Made by a program: the position numbers and the translations under genes | Notes under the pieces: generated by a model | Database searches by the model: none | The model's input: only the letters and a program-made list of their open reading frames with translations | Told to the model about the DNA's origin: nothing | DNA from: Ruegeria sp. THAF57 | GTDB lineage: Bacteria; Pseudomonadota; Alphaproteobacteria; Rhodobacterales; Rhodobacteraceae | NCBI RefSeq assembly: GCF_903914075.1 | Contig: NZ_CAIWNQ010000006.1 | Span: 1-64,000 of the forward strand | Direction of reading: 5' to 3' | Length of the DNA stretch: 64,000 nt | Shown: one piece after another, positions 44,332-52,738 of the stretch | Numbering within the stretch: the stretch's first letter is position 1 | How the letters are laid out: every line of letters starts with the position of its first letter

Positions 44332-46197
44332 GTGAAACCTCCCTCTTCCTTAACGACAGCGCAGATCCGGATATTGGCGACAACCGATCTGCACATGAAT
44401 TTGACCGGATTCGATTATTATGCGGACACTCCTGACCCTTCGATCGGCCTGAGCAGAACCGCAAGTCTGATCAAAGCGGCCCGTACACAGGCCCAGTCTC
44501 AAAAACACCTTGTCTTGCTGTTCGACAATGGCGACGCCCTTCAAGGCGCGCCCATTGGTGAATGGGCTGTGGCGCAGACCGACAGCCCCCACATCCTGAT
44601 GCAAGCCTTTGGTAACCTTGGTTATGACGCCGTTGGATTGGGAAACCATGACTTTGGGTTCGGGCTTGAGGTACTTGACCGCATAGTCGCCCAAGCCACC
44701 TGCCCGGTCATTTGCAGCAATGCCACCAGAGCCGACCGCCCGGCAAGCTGGCAGGCGCATACGATTCTTGACCGTAACATCAAAGTGCAGGGGCAAGATC
44801 TGGCTTTGAAAATTGGTGTGTTCTCTGTCCTCCCACCGCAGACAGCCAAATGGGAAGCGCATCGCCTAAAAGGTGCCGTTTCGGTTGAGGACATCCTGAC
44901 ATGCGCCCATCGAAAAACGCGGGAATTGCGATCCGGGGGATGCGATCTGATTGTGGCACTTGCCCATACAGGGCTTGGCGCCGCTGAACCCGCACCCAAC
45001 CTTGAGAATGCGGTTATCCCTTTGTCAGCGGTGCCCGGAATTGATGCGATCATTGCCGGGCATTCCCACCTGACCCTGCCCGGCTCTGCTCATAAGAATC
45101 TGAAGCATGTCGACCCACAACGCGGTCTTGTTCACGGAAAACCGGTTGTGATGCCGGGCGCGGCCGGTTCACATCTGGGCATCATTGACCTGACGCTGCA
45201 CCAAAAAGACACAGGCGGGTGGTCGATTGGGAGCCAGCATGTGGAACTGCAATCTGTTTCACCAGAAACGCCCGCGGCCCCGACGGAAGAGGACGCCGAC
45301 CTGAAGCGTCTGTTCGCACAGGGACATAAAGAGACGCGGTTGCACTCGGCTAAGCCTGTTGGCGAAACGCGTCAACATTTGCACAGTTATTTCAGCTTCT
45401 GTGCGCCGGACAGGGGGCTTGCGCTGGTCGCGGCAGCGCAAGCCGCCGCATTGCGCCCCTTCCTTAAAGGAACAGCACACGAGGGCCTACCGGTTCTGTC
45501 AGCCGTATCGCCCTCGAAATTCGGAGGTCGCGCAGGCCCACGATCCTTTACGGACGTTCCGGCGGGTCAAATCCAGCTTCGCCACGTTAATGACCTGAAC
45601 ATCTTTCCAAACGAAATGCAGGCCGTCGTGGTTTCGGGCGCGCAGATTAGAGACTGGCTAGAGATGTCGGCTGGCGTGCTCAATCAAATGCACGCAGCTC
45701 AACAAATCGACCTGCGGAATTCCGCGCGCGCAGGTTACAATTTTGATATCCTGCACGGTCTCAGCTACCAGATCGACCTTGGCATGCCCGCGCGGTTCGA
45801 CGCGGGCGGTAATTTGACGAATTCATTGCATCACCGCGTCAAGAATATTCGCCTTACCGGGCACCTTATCGACGATCAGCAATCCTTTGTGGTTGCCCTC
45901 AACAATTACCGGGCCAGCGGAGGCGGGTATTTCCCCTTCGTAGACACCGCAACGCAGATTCCGCTACCAGTTTTGTCGATCCAATGCATTGTTCGGGATT
46001 ATGTCGCGGGCCGTCTTCCTGCGGATCCGTTGGCGGATGCGCCGTGTCCATTCACACTCAGACCCCTGTCCGGGGCATTTGCGATTCTCAGAACCAGCCC
46101 CAATGCGCAGCACCATTTAGCTGAATTGCACGCGTATAATCCGTCAGTCATTGGGCGCGATGACGATGGTTTTTTACTAATCCGGCTTACGCTGTGA
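44332..46197 (+). CDS. 2',3'-cyclic-nucleotide phosphodiesterase/3'-nucleotidase-like protein
   Basis: A 621-residue CpdB-like metallophosphoesterase with an N-terminal dinuclear metal domain (ATTDLHMN, DNGDALQG, GLGNHDFGFG, AGHSHLTLPG). The C-terminal nucleotide-recognition domain includes NNYRASGGGYFPF. CpdB is normally periplasmic, but here no signal peptide is seen: the GTG at 44332 is followed by KPPSSLTTAQIRIL, and an in-frame stop lies at 44308. The protein is therefore predicted cytosolic. The ribosome site is weak. Confidence 0.85.
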   Translation: MKPPSSLTTAQIRILATTDLHMNLTGFDYYADTPDPSIGLSRTASLIKAARTQAQSQKHLVLLFDNGDALQGAPIGEWAVAQTDSPHILMQAFGNLGYDAVGLGNHDFGFGLEVLDRIVAQATCPVICSNATRADRPASWQAHTILDRNIKVQGQDLALKIGVFSVLPPQTAKWEAHRLKGAVSVEDILTCAHRKTRELRSGGCDLIVALAHTGLGAAEPAPNLENAVIPLSAVPGIDAIIAGHSHLTLPGSAHKNLKHVDPQRGLVHGKPVVMPGAAGSHLGIIDLTLHQKDTGGWSIGSQHVELQSVSPETPAAPTEEDADLKRLFAQGHKETRLHSAKPVGETRQHLHSYFSFCAPDRGLALVAAAQAAALRPFLKGTAHEGLPVLSAVSPSKFGGRAGPRSFTDVPAGQIQLRHVNDLNIFPNEMQAVVVSGAQIRDWLEMSAGVLNQMHAAQQIDLRNSARAGYNFDILHGLSYQIDLGMPARFDAGGNLTNSLHHRVKNIRLTGHLIDDQQSFVVALNNYRASGGGYFPFVDTATQIPLPVLSIQCIVRDYVAGRLPADPLADAPCPFTLRPLSGAFAILRTSPNAQHHLAELHAYNPSVIGRDDDGFLLIRLTL

Positions 46198-46201
46198 CGG
46201 G

Positions 46202-46230
46202 TTGTCATCCGCAAACGAAATGCATATATC
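46202..46230 (+). promoter_or_regulatory. Sigma-70 promoter of ffs
   Basis: TTGTCA (46202-46207), exactly 17 bp, then TATATC (46225-46230). Transcription would begin near 46236, matching the predicted 5' end of the SRP RNA. Confidence 0.65.
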
Positions 46231-46235
46231 CACCC

Positions 46236-46333
46236 CTGAGAGGTTGGCGCGGGCGAGCGCCTCGCCAACCTGGTCAGGTCCGGAAGGAAGCAGCCACAAC
46301 GAGCCCCGCTTGGGTCGATGTCCAACCTCTCAC
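46236..46333 (+). ncRNA. ffs: Signal recognition particle RNA (4.5S, small bacterial type)
   Basis: An RNA of about 98 nt with the universal Ffh-binding core GGTCAGGTCCGGAAGGAAGC followed by AGCC (46272 onward). The ends pair perfectly as GAGAGGTTGG (46238-46247) with CCAACCTCTC (46322-46331). It joins Ffh to form the SRP for co-translational membrane insertion. The gene is near dnaX, as in many proteobacteria, but two extra genes separate them here. Confidence 0.93.
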
Positions 46334-46433
46334 TTCCCCCCACATTCTTAAGGCTACTCCGCGATCCGGCATGAACAAGCCCGCGGCCAGATCGGAAAGA
46401 CAACCCTGCGTCCAAAGCGGTGACAAAGCCCGC

Positions 46434-46461
46434 TTGACTCGGACCGATTTCACCGGATAGC
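46434..46461 (+). promoter_or_regulatory. Candidate promoter of the cobalamin-riboswitch transcript
   Basis: TTGACT (46434-46439) is followed after 16 bp by GATAGC (46456-46461). The predicted start falls at the 5' end of the riboswitch. The -10 match is weak. Confidence 0.4.
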
Positions 46462-46468
46462 GATGACT

Positions 46469-46664
46469 TGATGGTTCTCGACCCGGCTTACCGGGAAGGG
46501 ATGAAAAGGGAACACGGTGCGGTCCTGCCCCGGCGATGCCGAAACGGACCAATGCCGCGACTGCCCCCGCAACTGTAAGCGGTGAGCGATGCCGAGACAC
46601 CACTGGCCCAACGGCTGGGAAGGTTGGCAAAGCGATGACCCGCAAGTCAGGAGACCTGCCATCT
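46469..46664 (+). promoter_or_regulatory. Cobalamin (B12) riboswitch
   Basis: The aptamer is complete in order: GGGAACACGGTGCGG near 46508, CCGCAACTGTAAGCGG near 46567, CCACTGGCCC near 46600, GGGAAGG near 46617, and the B12 box GCAAGTCAGGAGACCTGCC at 46642-46660. A further hairpin (about 46683-46736, GGCGGGG/CCCCGCC-like arms with AGGTC/GACCT inside) lies between the aptamer and the ribosome site and may be the expression platform. It controls the Cys-rich gene at 46761. Confidence 0.95.
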
Positions 46665-46760
46665 GACTGAAACCGAAACTCGGGCGGGGTGTCCGGGCAG
46701 GTCAAAGCCGCACAAAGCGACCTGACCCACGCCCCCCGTCCATCGCGCGGAGGGCGCACA

Positions 46761-47168
46761 ATGATCTGGAAGACAAAAACGCACGAGTTTTCTGCAACGA
46801 TTTGTCAGAAAACCGGCAAACCCTGTCCGGCCTTGGCAAGAATGGCCCGCGCTATGGCGGACGCGATGGCGACAGCGCAACCTGTGACAACCAAAGAGTT
46901 CGAGGTCGAAGGCAGTGGAGAGCTTTCGCATTGCGCGGAAGGGTGCACAGCGCGGTTTCGTGCCCATTCAGATCTGATCAGGGTTTATTGTGGAACGCCC
47001 CCGGATATTCCGACGACAAAGCTGGACGAGTACGCCGACATGATGTTCGGGACCAGCCTGTCGGCCATGCCAACCGGAACGCTGTCCGATATGCCCTGCG
47101 CAATGCTCGAGGTTACAACCTTGGGATTGCGCCCTGCGGTCGGCGACCCACAGCCAGCCATGGCGTGA
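46761..47168 (+). CDS. Cys-rich protein under cobalamin riboswitch control
   Basis: A 135-residue protein I do not recognise with confidence. Cys15, Cys22, His57-Cys58, Cys62 and Cys77 give a C-x6-C...HC-x3-C...C pattern that could bind a metal or an iron-sulfur cluster. It faintly recalls the small thioredoxin-like [2Fe-2S] DUF1636 proteins seen near B12 genes. There is no signal peptide. The ATG at 46761 has GGAGGG 6 nt upstream. It is the only gene after the B12 riboswitch, so a role in cobalt/B12 metabolism is inferred. It ends 2 bp from a convergent phosphatase gene. Confidence 0.75.
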   Translation: MIWKTKTHEFSATICQKTGKPCPALARMARAMADAMATAQPVTTKEFEVEGSGELSHCAEGCTARFRAHSDLIRVYCGTPPDIPTTKLDEYADMMFGTSLSAMPTGTLSDMPCAMLEVTTLGLRPAVGDPQPAMA

Positions 47169-47170
47169 CG

Positions 47171-47668
47171 TCAAAGCCCGGTTGATGCCGGTGCCATGGC
47201 CCAAGCCATTTGCGCGTCAGTTTCAACGGCGCACGGCCGGACCGCGCGCAACCGGCGCAGCGCCTTATCCGGGGCTTCACCGCCTTCGACCAGCAAGCGC
47301 AACACAATCATGCCAGACCGCCCGCACCCACCCCGGCAATGAACCAAGACCCGGCCACCCGCGGACAGGACGCGGTGTGCATCGGTGCTGGCATTTGGCC
47401 AATCAGACCTTACGTTCGATGACGGAGCACCAAAATCCTGCACCGGAAGATGAACCCAAGTGACGGCGCGGTTCTGCAGGTCCCGTCCGAGATGGCGTGC
47501 TCCCACGGCCTCCAACTCATTGGAAGTGGTCATCGAAATGACCATTGCTGGCCGCCATTGCATGATCCGCTCAAGATCCCCGGCATAGTCGCCGTGCCGA
47601 CCTGGAATTTGCGCCAAGCCCAACAGACCGGACCGAACCGGCATGGAGTAAACTTCAAACCTGTCCAA
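47171..47668 (-). CDS. Dual-specificity/tyrosine-type protein phosphatase
   Basis: A 165-residue cysteine phosphatase. The P-loop HCRGGCGRSGM (Cys111, Arg117) fits CX5R, and Asp78 in VQDFGAP is the likely general acid. The size suits a compact dual-specificity-like enzyme. The substrate is unknown. The start is a TTG at 47668, kept because the FEVYSMPVRSGLLGL stretch looks like part of the fold; an ATG at 47644 is the alternative. It is convergent with the B12-controlled gene. Confidence 0.8.
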   Translation of the reverse strand: MDRFEVYSMPVRSGLLGLAQIPGRHGDYAGDLERIMQWRPAMVISMTTSNELEAVGARHLGRDLQNRAVTWVHLPVQDFGAPSSNVRSDWPNASTDAHRVLSAGGRVLVHCRGGCGRSGMIVLRLLVEGGEAPDKALRRLRAVRPCAVETDAQMAWAMAPASTGL

Positions 47669-47837
47669 GGTGCGTACTCTGCCCGAAGGAAATGGCTGGG
47701 CAAGCCGTTACACGCCCACCCGAACCTGTATCCAATGCGCCGCAGTAATCCAAATCGAATTTCGTCACTCCCTGCGGTGGACGTGAGCGGCAGGGGTCAT
47801 TACGCTGCGAAACTGATACGAATCCGACAGAGCAGAC

Positions 47838-49598
47838 ATGACCGAAACACCAAGCCCCGCCTATCAGGTGCTCGCCCGCAAATACCGTCCTGAAACTTTT
47901 GCCGACCTCGTGGGCCAGGACGCCATGGTGCGCACCCTGAAAAACGCATTCGAGGCCGACCGAATAGCGCAGGCCTTTGTCATGACCGGCATTCGCGGCA
48001 CGGGCAAAACCACCACCGCACGGATCATTGCCAAGGGCATGAACTGTATCGGACCAGACGGTGAAGGCAAAGCGACAATCGAACCCTGCGGCCAGTGCGA
48101 ACACTGCGTGGCCATCATGGAAGGCCGCCATGTCGACGTGATGGAGATGGACGCCGCGAGCCGCACCGGTGTGAACGACATTCGCGAGATCATCGAAAGT
48201 GTCCGCTATCGCGCCGCCAGTGCGCGCTACAAGATTTATATTATCGACGAAGTTCACATGCTGTCGAACAGCGCGTTCAACGCGTTGCTCAAAACCCTTG
48301 AAGAACCCCCTGAGCATGTGAAGTTCATCTTTGCCACAACCGAAATCCGCAAGGTTCCGGTGACGGTCCTGTCGCGGTGTCAACGCTTCGACCTGCGCCG
48401 GATCGAACCCGAGGACATGATCGGCTTGTTGAAAAAGATCGCCTCTGCTGAGAACGCTCAGATTGCCGAGGACGCTCTGGCACTAATAACCCGCGCGGCG
48501 GAAGGCTCGGCCCGGGATGCGACCTCGCTGCTGGATCAGGCCATTTCCCACGGTGCCGGGGAAACCAGCGCGGATCAGGTACGGGCCATGCTGGGATTGG
48601 CTGATCACGGGCGTGTGCTCGACCTGATGGACATGATCTTGCGCGGCGATACCGCCGGAGCGTTGACGGAACTGGGCGGTCAATATGCCGAAGGTGCCGA
48701 CCCGCTGGCCGTACTGCGCGATCTGGCCGAGATCACGCATTGGGTCTCGGTGGTCAAGATTACACCTGACGCAGCCGAAGATCCGACAGTCTCACCTGAC
48801 GAACGCGCCCGGGGCGTCCAGATGGCCGAGGCCCTTCCGATGCGCATTCTGACCCGGATGTGGCAGATGCTGCTGAAAGCACTCGAAGAGGTTTCGGCCG
48901 CGCCCAATGCCATGATGTCCGCAGAAATGGCTATCATCCGGCTGACCCATGTCGCTGATCTGCCCACCCCTGAAGAGCTGCTCAGACGTCTTCAAGATGC
49001 CCCGCCTCCTGCCCCGAACGGTGGGCCCGGCGGTGGAGTGCCCGCGCCGACACAGGGCACCGTTCAGGCACATGCGCCAGTTGCACAGTCTTACGCGGCA
49101 CCAGCGGGTAGTGGCGCGGGCGCATCCAGCGCGGCCTTGGCGCGGGACACACAGACCGCCCTGGCCCGGTATCCGACATTCGAACACGTGGTTGAACTGA
49201 TCCGCACAAACCGGGACGTGAAACTGCTGGTCGAGGTTGAAAACGGCGTGCGTCTGGTTTCGTACCAGCCGGGACGGATCGAGTTCACTCCGGCCGACAA
49301 CGCTCCGACGGATTTGGCGCAACGACTGGGGTCAGCGTTGCAACGCTGGACTGGAAATCGTTGGGCGGTATCGGTCGTATCGGACGGCGACACAGCGACA
49401 ATCGCCGAAGTCAGGGACGCGGCAGACCTCGCCCTGCGCGCTGAGGCCGAGCAGCATCCGCTGGTTCAGGCGGTGTTGGAATACTTTCCCAAGGCCCGGA
49501 TCAAAAGGATCGAAACGCCCGAGGAACGCGCCGCAAAAGTCGAAACCGAAGCCTTGCCCGAAGTCGAAGACGAATGGGACCCGTTCGAAGAGGACTGA
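47838..49598 (+). CDS. dnaX: DNA polymerase III subunits gamma/tau
   Basis: A 586-residue clamp-loader ATPase. The P-loop GIRGTGKTTTAR (51-62), the zinc cysteines Cys70, Cys84, Cys87 and Cys90, DEVHMLS and the sensor/SRC region (VLSRCQRFDLRR) are all present. A Pro/Gly/Ala-rich linker near residues 385-430 precedes the C-terminal tau region. No obvious frameshift slippery site was seen. ybaB and recR follow on the same strand. Confidence 0.97.
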   Translation: MTETPSPAYQVLARKYRPETFADLVGQDAMVRTLKNAFEADRIAQAFVMTGIRGTGKTTTARIIAKGMNCIGPDGEGKATIEPCGQCEHCVAIMEGRHVDVMEMDAASRTGVNDIREIIESVRYRAASARYKIYIIDEVHMLSNSAFNALLKTLEEPPEHVKFIFATTEIRKVPVTVLSRCQRFDLRRIEPEDMIGLLKKIASAENAQIAEDALALITRAAEGSARDATSLLDQAISHGAGETSADQVRAMLGLADHGRVLDLMDMILRGDTAGALTELGGQYAEGADPLAVLRDLAEITHWVSVVKITPDAAEDPTVSPDERARGVQMAEALPMRILTRMWQMLLKALEEVSAAPNAMMSAEMAIIRLTHVADLPTPEELLRRLQDAPPPAPNGGPGGGVPAPTQGTVQAHAPVAQSYAAPAGSGAGASSAALARDTQTALARYPTFEHVVELIRTNRDVKLLVEVENGVRLVSYQPGRIEFTPADNAPTDLAQRLGSALQRWTGNRWAVSVVSDGDTATIAEVRDAADLALRAEAEQHPLVQAVLEYFPKARIKRIETPEERAAKVETEALPEVEDEWDPFEED

Positions 49599-49675
49599 AC
49601 CCTTCGCGAATAACACCCGGAATACTCCCGCGCCCGCCACGGGCCATCGGCTGACGCCGACAACCCTGAGCGGAT

Positions 49676-49718
49676 TTGGGCCCGGCAGCGCGGGCAAGGC
49701 CCGCGCTGCCGGGCCCAA
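49676..49718. repeat. Perfect 20-bp palindrome between dnaX and ybaB
   Basis: The left arm at 49676-49695 and the right arm at 49699-49718 are perfect reverse complements around an AAG loop. A smaller hairpin, AAGGTCTT-GCCA-AAGACCTT, follows at 49727-49746. There is no T-run, so this is likely a dispersed intergenic repeat or an RNA-stabilising structure. Confidence 0.75.
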
Positions 49719-49831
49719 CGGGAGGAAAGGTCTTGCCAAAGACCTTGACGACAGGCGGGAGCCCCACGGCCCTTGTGCCGCGCGGGTGCCGCCCGTATTT
49801 AGGCTTCAAACGAACTTACAGGAGAAACACG

Positions 49832-50176
49832 ATGCTCAAAGGACTCGGCGGTCTGGGCGACATGGCCAAGATGATGAAATCCGCACAGGATTTGCAGACC
49901 AAGATGACCGACATGCAGGAAGAACTGAACACCATCATGGTTGTCGGCGAATCTGGAGCCGGGCTGGTCAAGGCCACCGCCACTGCAAAAGGAGAGCTGA
50001 AAGGTCTGGACATCGACCCGTCGATCTTTAACGGCGACGATAAGGAAGTGGTCGAGGACCTGATCCTTGCCGCCATCAAGGACGCGCAGACCAAAGCCGC
50101 AGAGCGGTCGCAGGAAGAAATGGCAAAGCTCACCGAAAGCATGGGCCTGCCCGCAGACATCAAGCTGCCCTTCTGA
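49832..50176 (+). CDS. YbaB/EbfC nucleoid-associated protein
   Basis: A 114-residue YbaB-family protein that binds DNA as a dimer. It starts MLKGLGGLGDMAKMMKSAQD and contains AELKG-like KGELKGLDIDPSIF and the C-terminal MGLPADIKLPF. The ATG at 49832 has AGGAGA 7 nt upstream, while a longer in-frame ORF covers the palindrome. It sits between dnaX and recR, as in most bacteria. Confidence 0.95.
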   Translation: MLKGLGGLGDMAKMMKSAQDLQTKMTDMQEELNTIMVVGESGAGLVKATATAKGELKGLDIDPSIFNGDDKEVVEDLILAAIKDAQTKAAERSQEEMAKLTESMGLPADIKLPF

Positions 50177-50240
50177 TAGACACTCCTGACGAAACACAGG
50201 CTGGGCGCGCATGCCCAGCCCATTTGCAGGAGCGCGCGCA

Positions 50241-50834
50241 GTGAGTTCGAACAGCGACATCGACAACCTGATCGACCTGTTGGCCAAGCTGCCGGGTCTG
50301 GGTCCGCGCTCGGCCCGCCGCGCGGTGCTGCACCTGATCCGCAAACGCGCCCTGCTGCTGACGCCCCTGTCAGACGCCATGCAGCAAGTCGCCATCACCG
50401 CCCGCGAGTGCCTGAACTGTGGCAACGTCGGCACCACCGATATCTGCGATATCTGCGACAGCGAAGCCCGCGCGACTGGTGAGCTTTGCGTGGTCGAAGA
50501 CGTCGCCGACCTTTGGGCGATGGAGCGCGCGGGCGTATTCAAAGGCCGCTATCACGTGCTGGGCGGCACATTGTCGGCGCTGGATGGCGTCGGCCCGGAC
50601 GAGCTGCGTATTCCGCGCCTCAAGGACCGGGTGGTCGCCGAAGGAGTTACCGAGGTCATCCTCGCCCTGAACGCCACCGTCGATGGCCAGACCACAGCGC
50701 ATTACATCGCCGATCAGCTAGAGGGGCAGGTCCGCCTGACCTCGCTGGCGCAGGGCGTGCCGATTGGCGGAGAACTGGATTATCTGGATGACGGGACGAT
50801 TACAGCGGCGCTGCGGGCGCGGAAGGAAATTTAG
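50241..50834 (+). CDS. recR: Recombination protein RecR
   Basis: A 197-residue RecR, which acts with RecF/RecO to load RecA at gaps. It has an N-terminal helix-hairpin-helix ([19 protein letters not shown]), the C4 zinc site [16 protein letters not shown] and a Toprim domain with LCVVEDVAD. The GTG at 50241 is chosen because AGGAG lies 8 nt upstream and it gives the family length. Confidence 0.96.
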   Translation: MSSNSDIDNLIDLLAKLPGLGPRSARRAVLHLIRKRALLLTPLSDAMQQVAITARECLNCGNVGTTDICDICDSEARATGELCVVEDVADLWAMERAGVFKGRYHVLGGTLSALDGVGPDELRIPRLKDRVVAEGVTEVILALNATVDGQTTAHYIADQLEGQVRLTSLAQGVPIGGELDYLDDGTITAALRARKEI

Positions 50835-50885
50835 TCCTTTTTTGTGTGCCTGGATTATGTTGCGTGCACAGAGATTGGAGCGTTA

Positions 50886-51362
50886 ATGAAGGCAATCTAT
50901 GGGGCAGTTGCCACACTATTTTTTGCAGCTCAATGCGTAACCGGGACGGCAAATGCCGAAGACGGTGTTAAACGGAAACTAATTGTTGTCTCTGACTGGG
51001 AAGAAGACCAGCGAGATGAATTCTACAAAATAGTTTCGCGAAAAAACCCGCGTATTGATCCTAACGCGAGGCCTGATCGGTTCGTTGAGGCGGACGTAGC
51101 CGTTGTTTTCTTGGACGAATGGAAAGACGTGGATCAACTTGTTGAAGGGCCTCTCGGACCTATCTGGCAAAAAGTCCGTAACTCCCCTCCAAATACCACG
51201 CACTTTAGGCTGATTTTTGAAAAAAGGACTGGCGGAACAACAGAGTTCATACTGTTTTCTCGCGAGGGTCCCGATGACAAGACACTTATCTGCTATGCCG
51301 ATACTGTTGTTGGCATACTCGACGACAACTCCGGCGAGTCGTTTCCGTATAGCTGCAAGTAA
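50886..51362 (+). CDS. Exported protein of unknown function
   Basis: A 158-residue protein with a signal peptide (MKAIYGAVATLFFAAQCVTG, cleavage probably after TANA). No domain is recognised; the mature part has DWEEDQRDEFYKIV, FLDEWKDVDQLV and two cysteines near the C-terminus that could form a disulfide. The ATG at 50886 has GGAG 6 nt upstream. Base composition is visibly more AT-rich than neighbouring recR, and codon use differs, which suggests recent transfer. Confidence 0.65.
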   Translation: MKAIYGAVATLFFAAQCVTGTANAEDGVKRKLIVVSDWEEDQRDEFYKIVSRKNPRIDPNARPDRFVEADVAVVFLDEWKDVDQLVEGPLGPIWQKVRNSPPNTTHFRLIFEKRTGGTTEFILFSREGPDDKTLICYADTVVGILDDNSGESFPYSCK

Positions 51363-51472
51363 GGCAAATAGACACAAATGAGCCTTGCTGTTTAAAAAAA
51401 CTGCCAAAAAACGAGTCTGTTCCTTGCCCAAACTGGATATCTAGGGCTTTCTTCCAAATTAGATCTATCAGG

Positions 51473-51970
51473 ATGAAATCAGTGACCCGCCTTCTCGCCC
51501 TCACCCTCGCCGCCTTCACCGCAACCGCCGCTTGGTCGCAAGACCTCGTCGACAAGGGCTTTGCCGAGGGATGGAACATCATGATGGACCCTGCGCTTGG
51601 CAACGGGTGCTTAATCCAGACGGTGTATGAGGACCTCTCGGTGGTTCGGATCGGTTACGACGCGCTGAACAATCGAGGGTATTTTACGGTTTTCAACAAG
51701 GCGTGGGGCGACATCGAACAGGGCCAAAGCTATCCCATCCGGTTCGAACTGGATGGCAAAAGTTTTGATGCCATGGCCACGGGGTTCAAATTGGACCGCG
51801 TGCCGGGTGCGACCGTGTTTTTCACCGACCGGAACTTTGTGAATGCGATCGCTCAGAACCGCACGATGACCGTTTACAATCCGGCAGGGGAAACTGTCAT
51901 GGCCATAGACCTGAAGGGCACGGCCAAGGCGCTGGAATACGCGCGCGACTGTCAGAACAAGAAACTCTAG
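51473..51970 (+). CDS. Exported protein of unknown function
   Basis: A 165-residue protein with a clear signal peptide (MKSVTRLLALTLAAFTATAA, cleavage after WSQ or just before). The mature part, with GWNIMMDPALGNGCLIQTVY and a C-terminal YARDCQNKKL, has two cysteines likely to pair. No family is assigned. Its stop shares the bases CTAG with the stop of the convergent RNase T2 gene. Confidence 0.75.
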   Translation: MKSVTRLLALTLAAFTATAAWSQDLVDKGFAEGWNIMMDPALGNGCLIQTVYEDLSVVRIGYDALNNRGYFTVFNKAWGDIEQGQSYPIRFELDGKSFDAMATGFKLDRVPGATVFFTDRNFVNAIAQNRTMTVYNPAGETVMAIDLKGTAKALEYARDCQNKKL

Positions 51971-52608
51971 CGAATCGGATCGAACAGGGCGTCCTTGGCT
52001 GCACAATCGCGGATCACGTCCTGACCGCAGGGAACGGGTTCAAGATCGCGCGACAGGCACAAACGGACTTCTTCGATGTAGCCTTGTTTGCAGGTGATGG
52101 TGATCATGTCTGGTTTTAGCCCCGGATTAGCTTTCAAAAACGCTTCCTCAACCACCGAGGCCGGCAGTTTGACGGCCTCATCCAGCTTGCGAAAGACCTC
52201 GGGCCGCGCGACTTTTTGGTAAGCTTGGCGCGACAGGGCGAAATAGTCAGGCGCGGACAGGCTCGAACAGGTTCCGTGTTTCTTCCACTGGTGCCACGCC
52301 AAACTGGACGTGCCCTGAATATCCGCCATTTCCCACGTCATGCGGCGCGAGGGTGGAGCCTTTGGGCTTTGGCAATAGGACGGCCAGCCCTGATGAAATT
52401 GTGGCCACAACCCGTGCAGGATCCAACCATGATCGTGGCGCGCGTCGCACTGATCCGAGCCACGTGCGTCCCCTTCGCGCGCGCACCAATTGGGCGACCA
52501 ACTGAGGGACAGAACATAATAGTCGAAATCCCCTGCCTTTTCGCCCTCGGCCAGCGCCGCTGCCGCACTCAGAACCCATATTATCAGCCCCAGAATCCCT
52601 TGGCGCAT
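51967..52608 (-). CDS. Ribonuclease T2
   Basis: A 213-residue exported RNase of the T2 family. The signal peptide is MRQGILGLIIWVLSAAAALA. The active-site blocks are WILHGLWPQF (CAS I) and WHQWKKHGTC (CAS II), with the catalytic histidines present. Such enzymes degrade RNA in the periplasm or outside the cell. The ATG at 52608 starts the signal peptide; a longer open frame upstream overlaps trcR on the other strand and is not real. Confidence 0.92.
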   Translation of the reverse strand: MRQGILGLIIWVLSAAAALAEGEKAGDFDYYVLSLSWSPNWCAREGDARGSDQCDARHDHGWILHGLWPQFHQGWPSYCQSPKAPPSRRMTWEMADIQGTSSLAWHQWKKHGTCSSLSAPDYFALSRQAYQKVARPEVFRKLDEAVKLPASVVEEAFLKANPGLKPDMITITCKQGYIEEVRLCLSRDLEPVPCGQDVIRDCAAKDALFDPIR

Positions 52609-52738
52609 TCGCCTCTTCCCTTCTTGACCTTGCGCGACTATATACGGGCCAAGTTCCCCGACAACGGAAACCTGCCCCAAGACCACGGGGCCGCCGAATT
52701 CCGGCGACGGGACAGATGTATTTAAAGGAGACGGGCTG

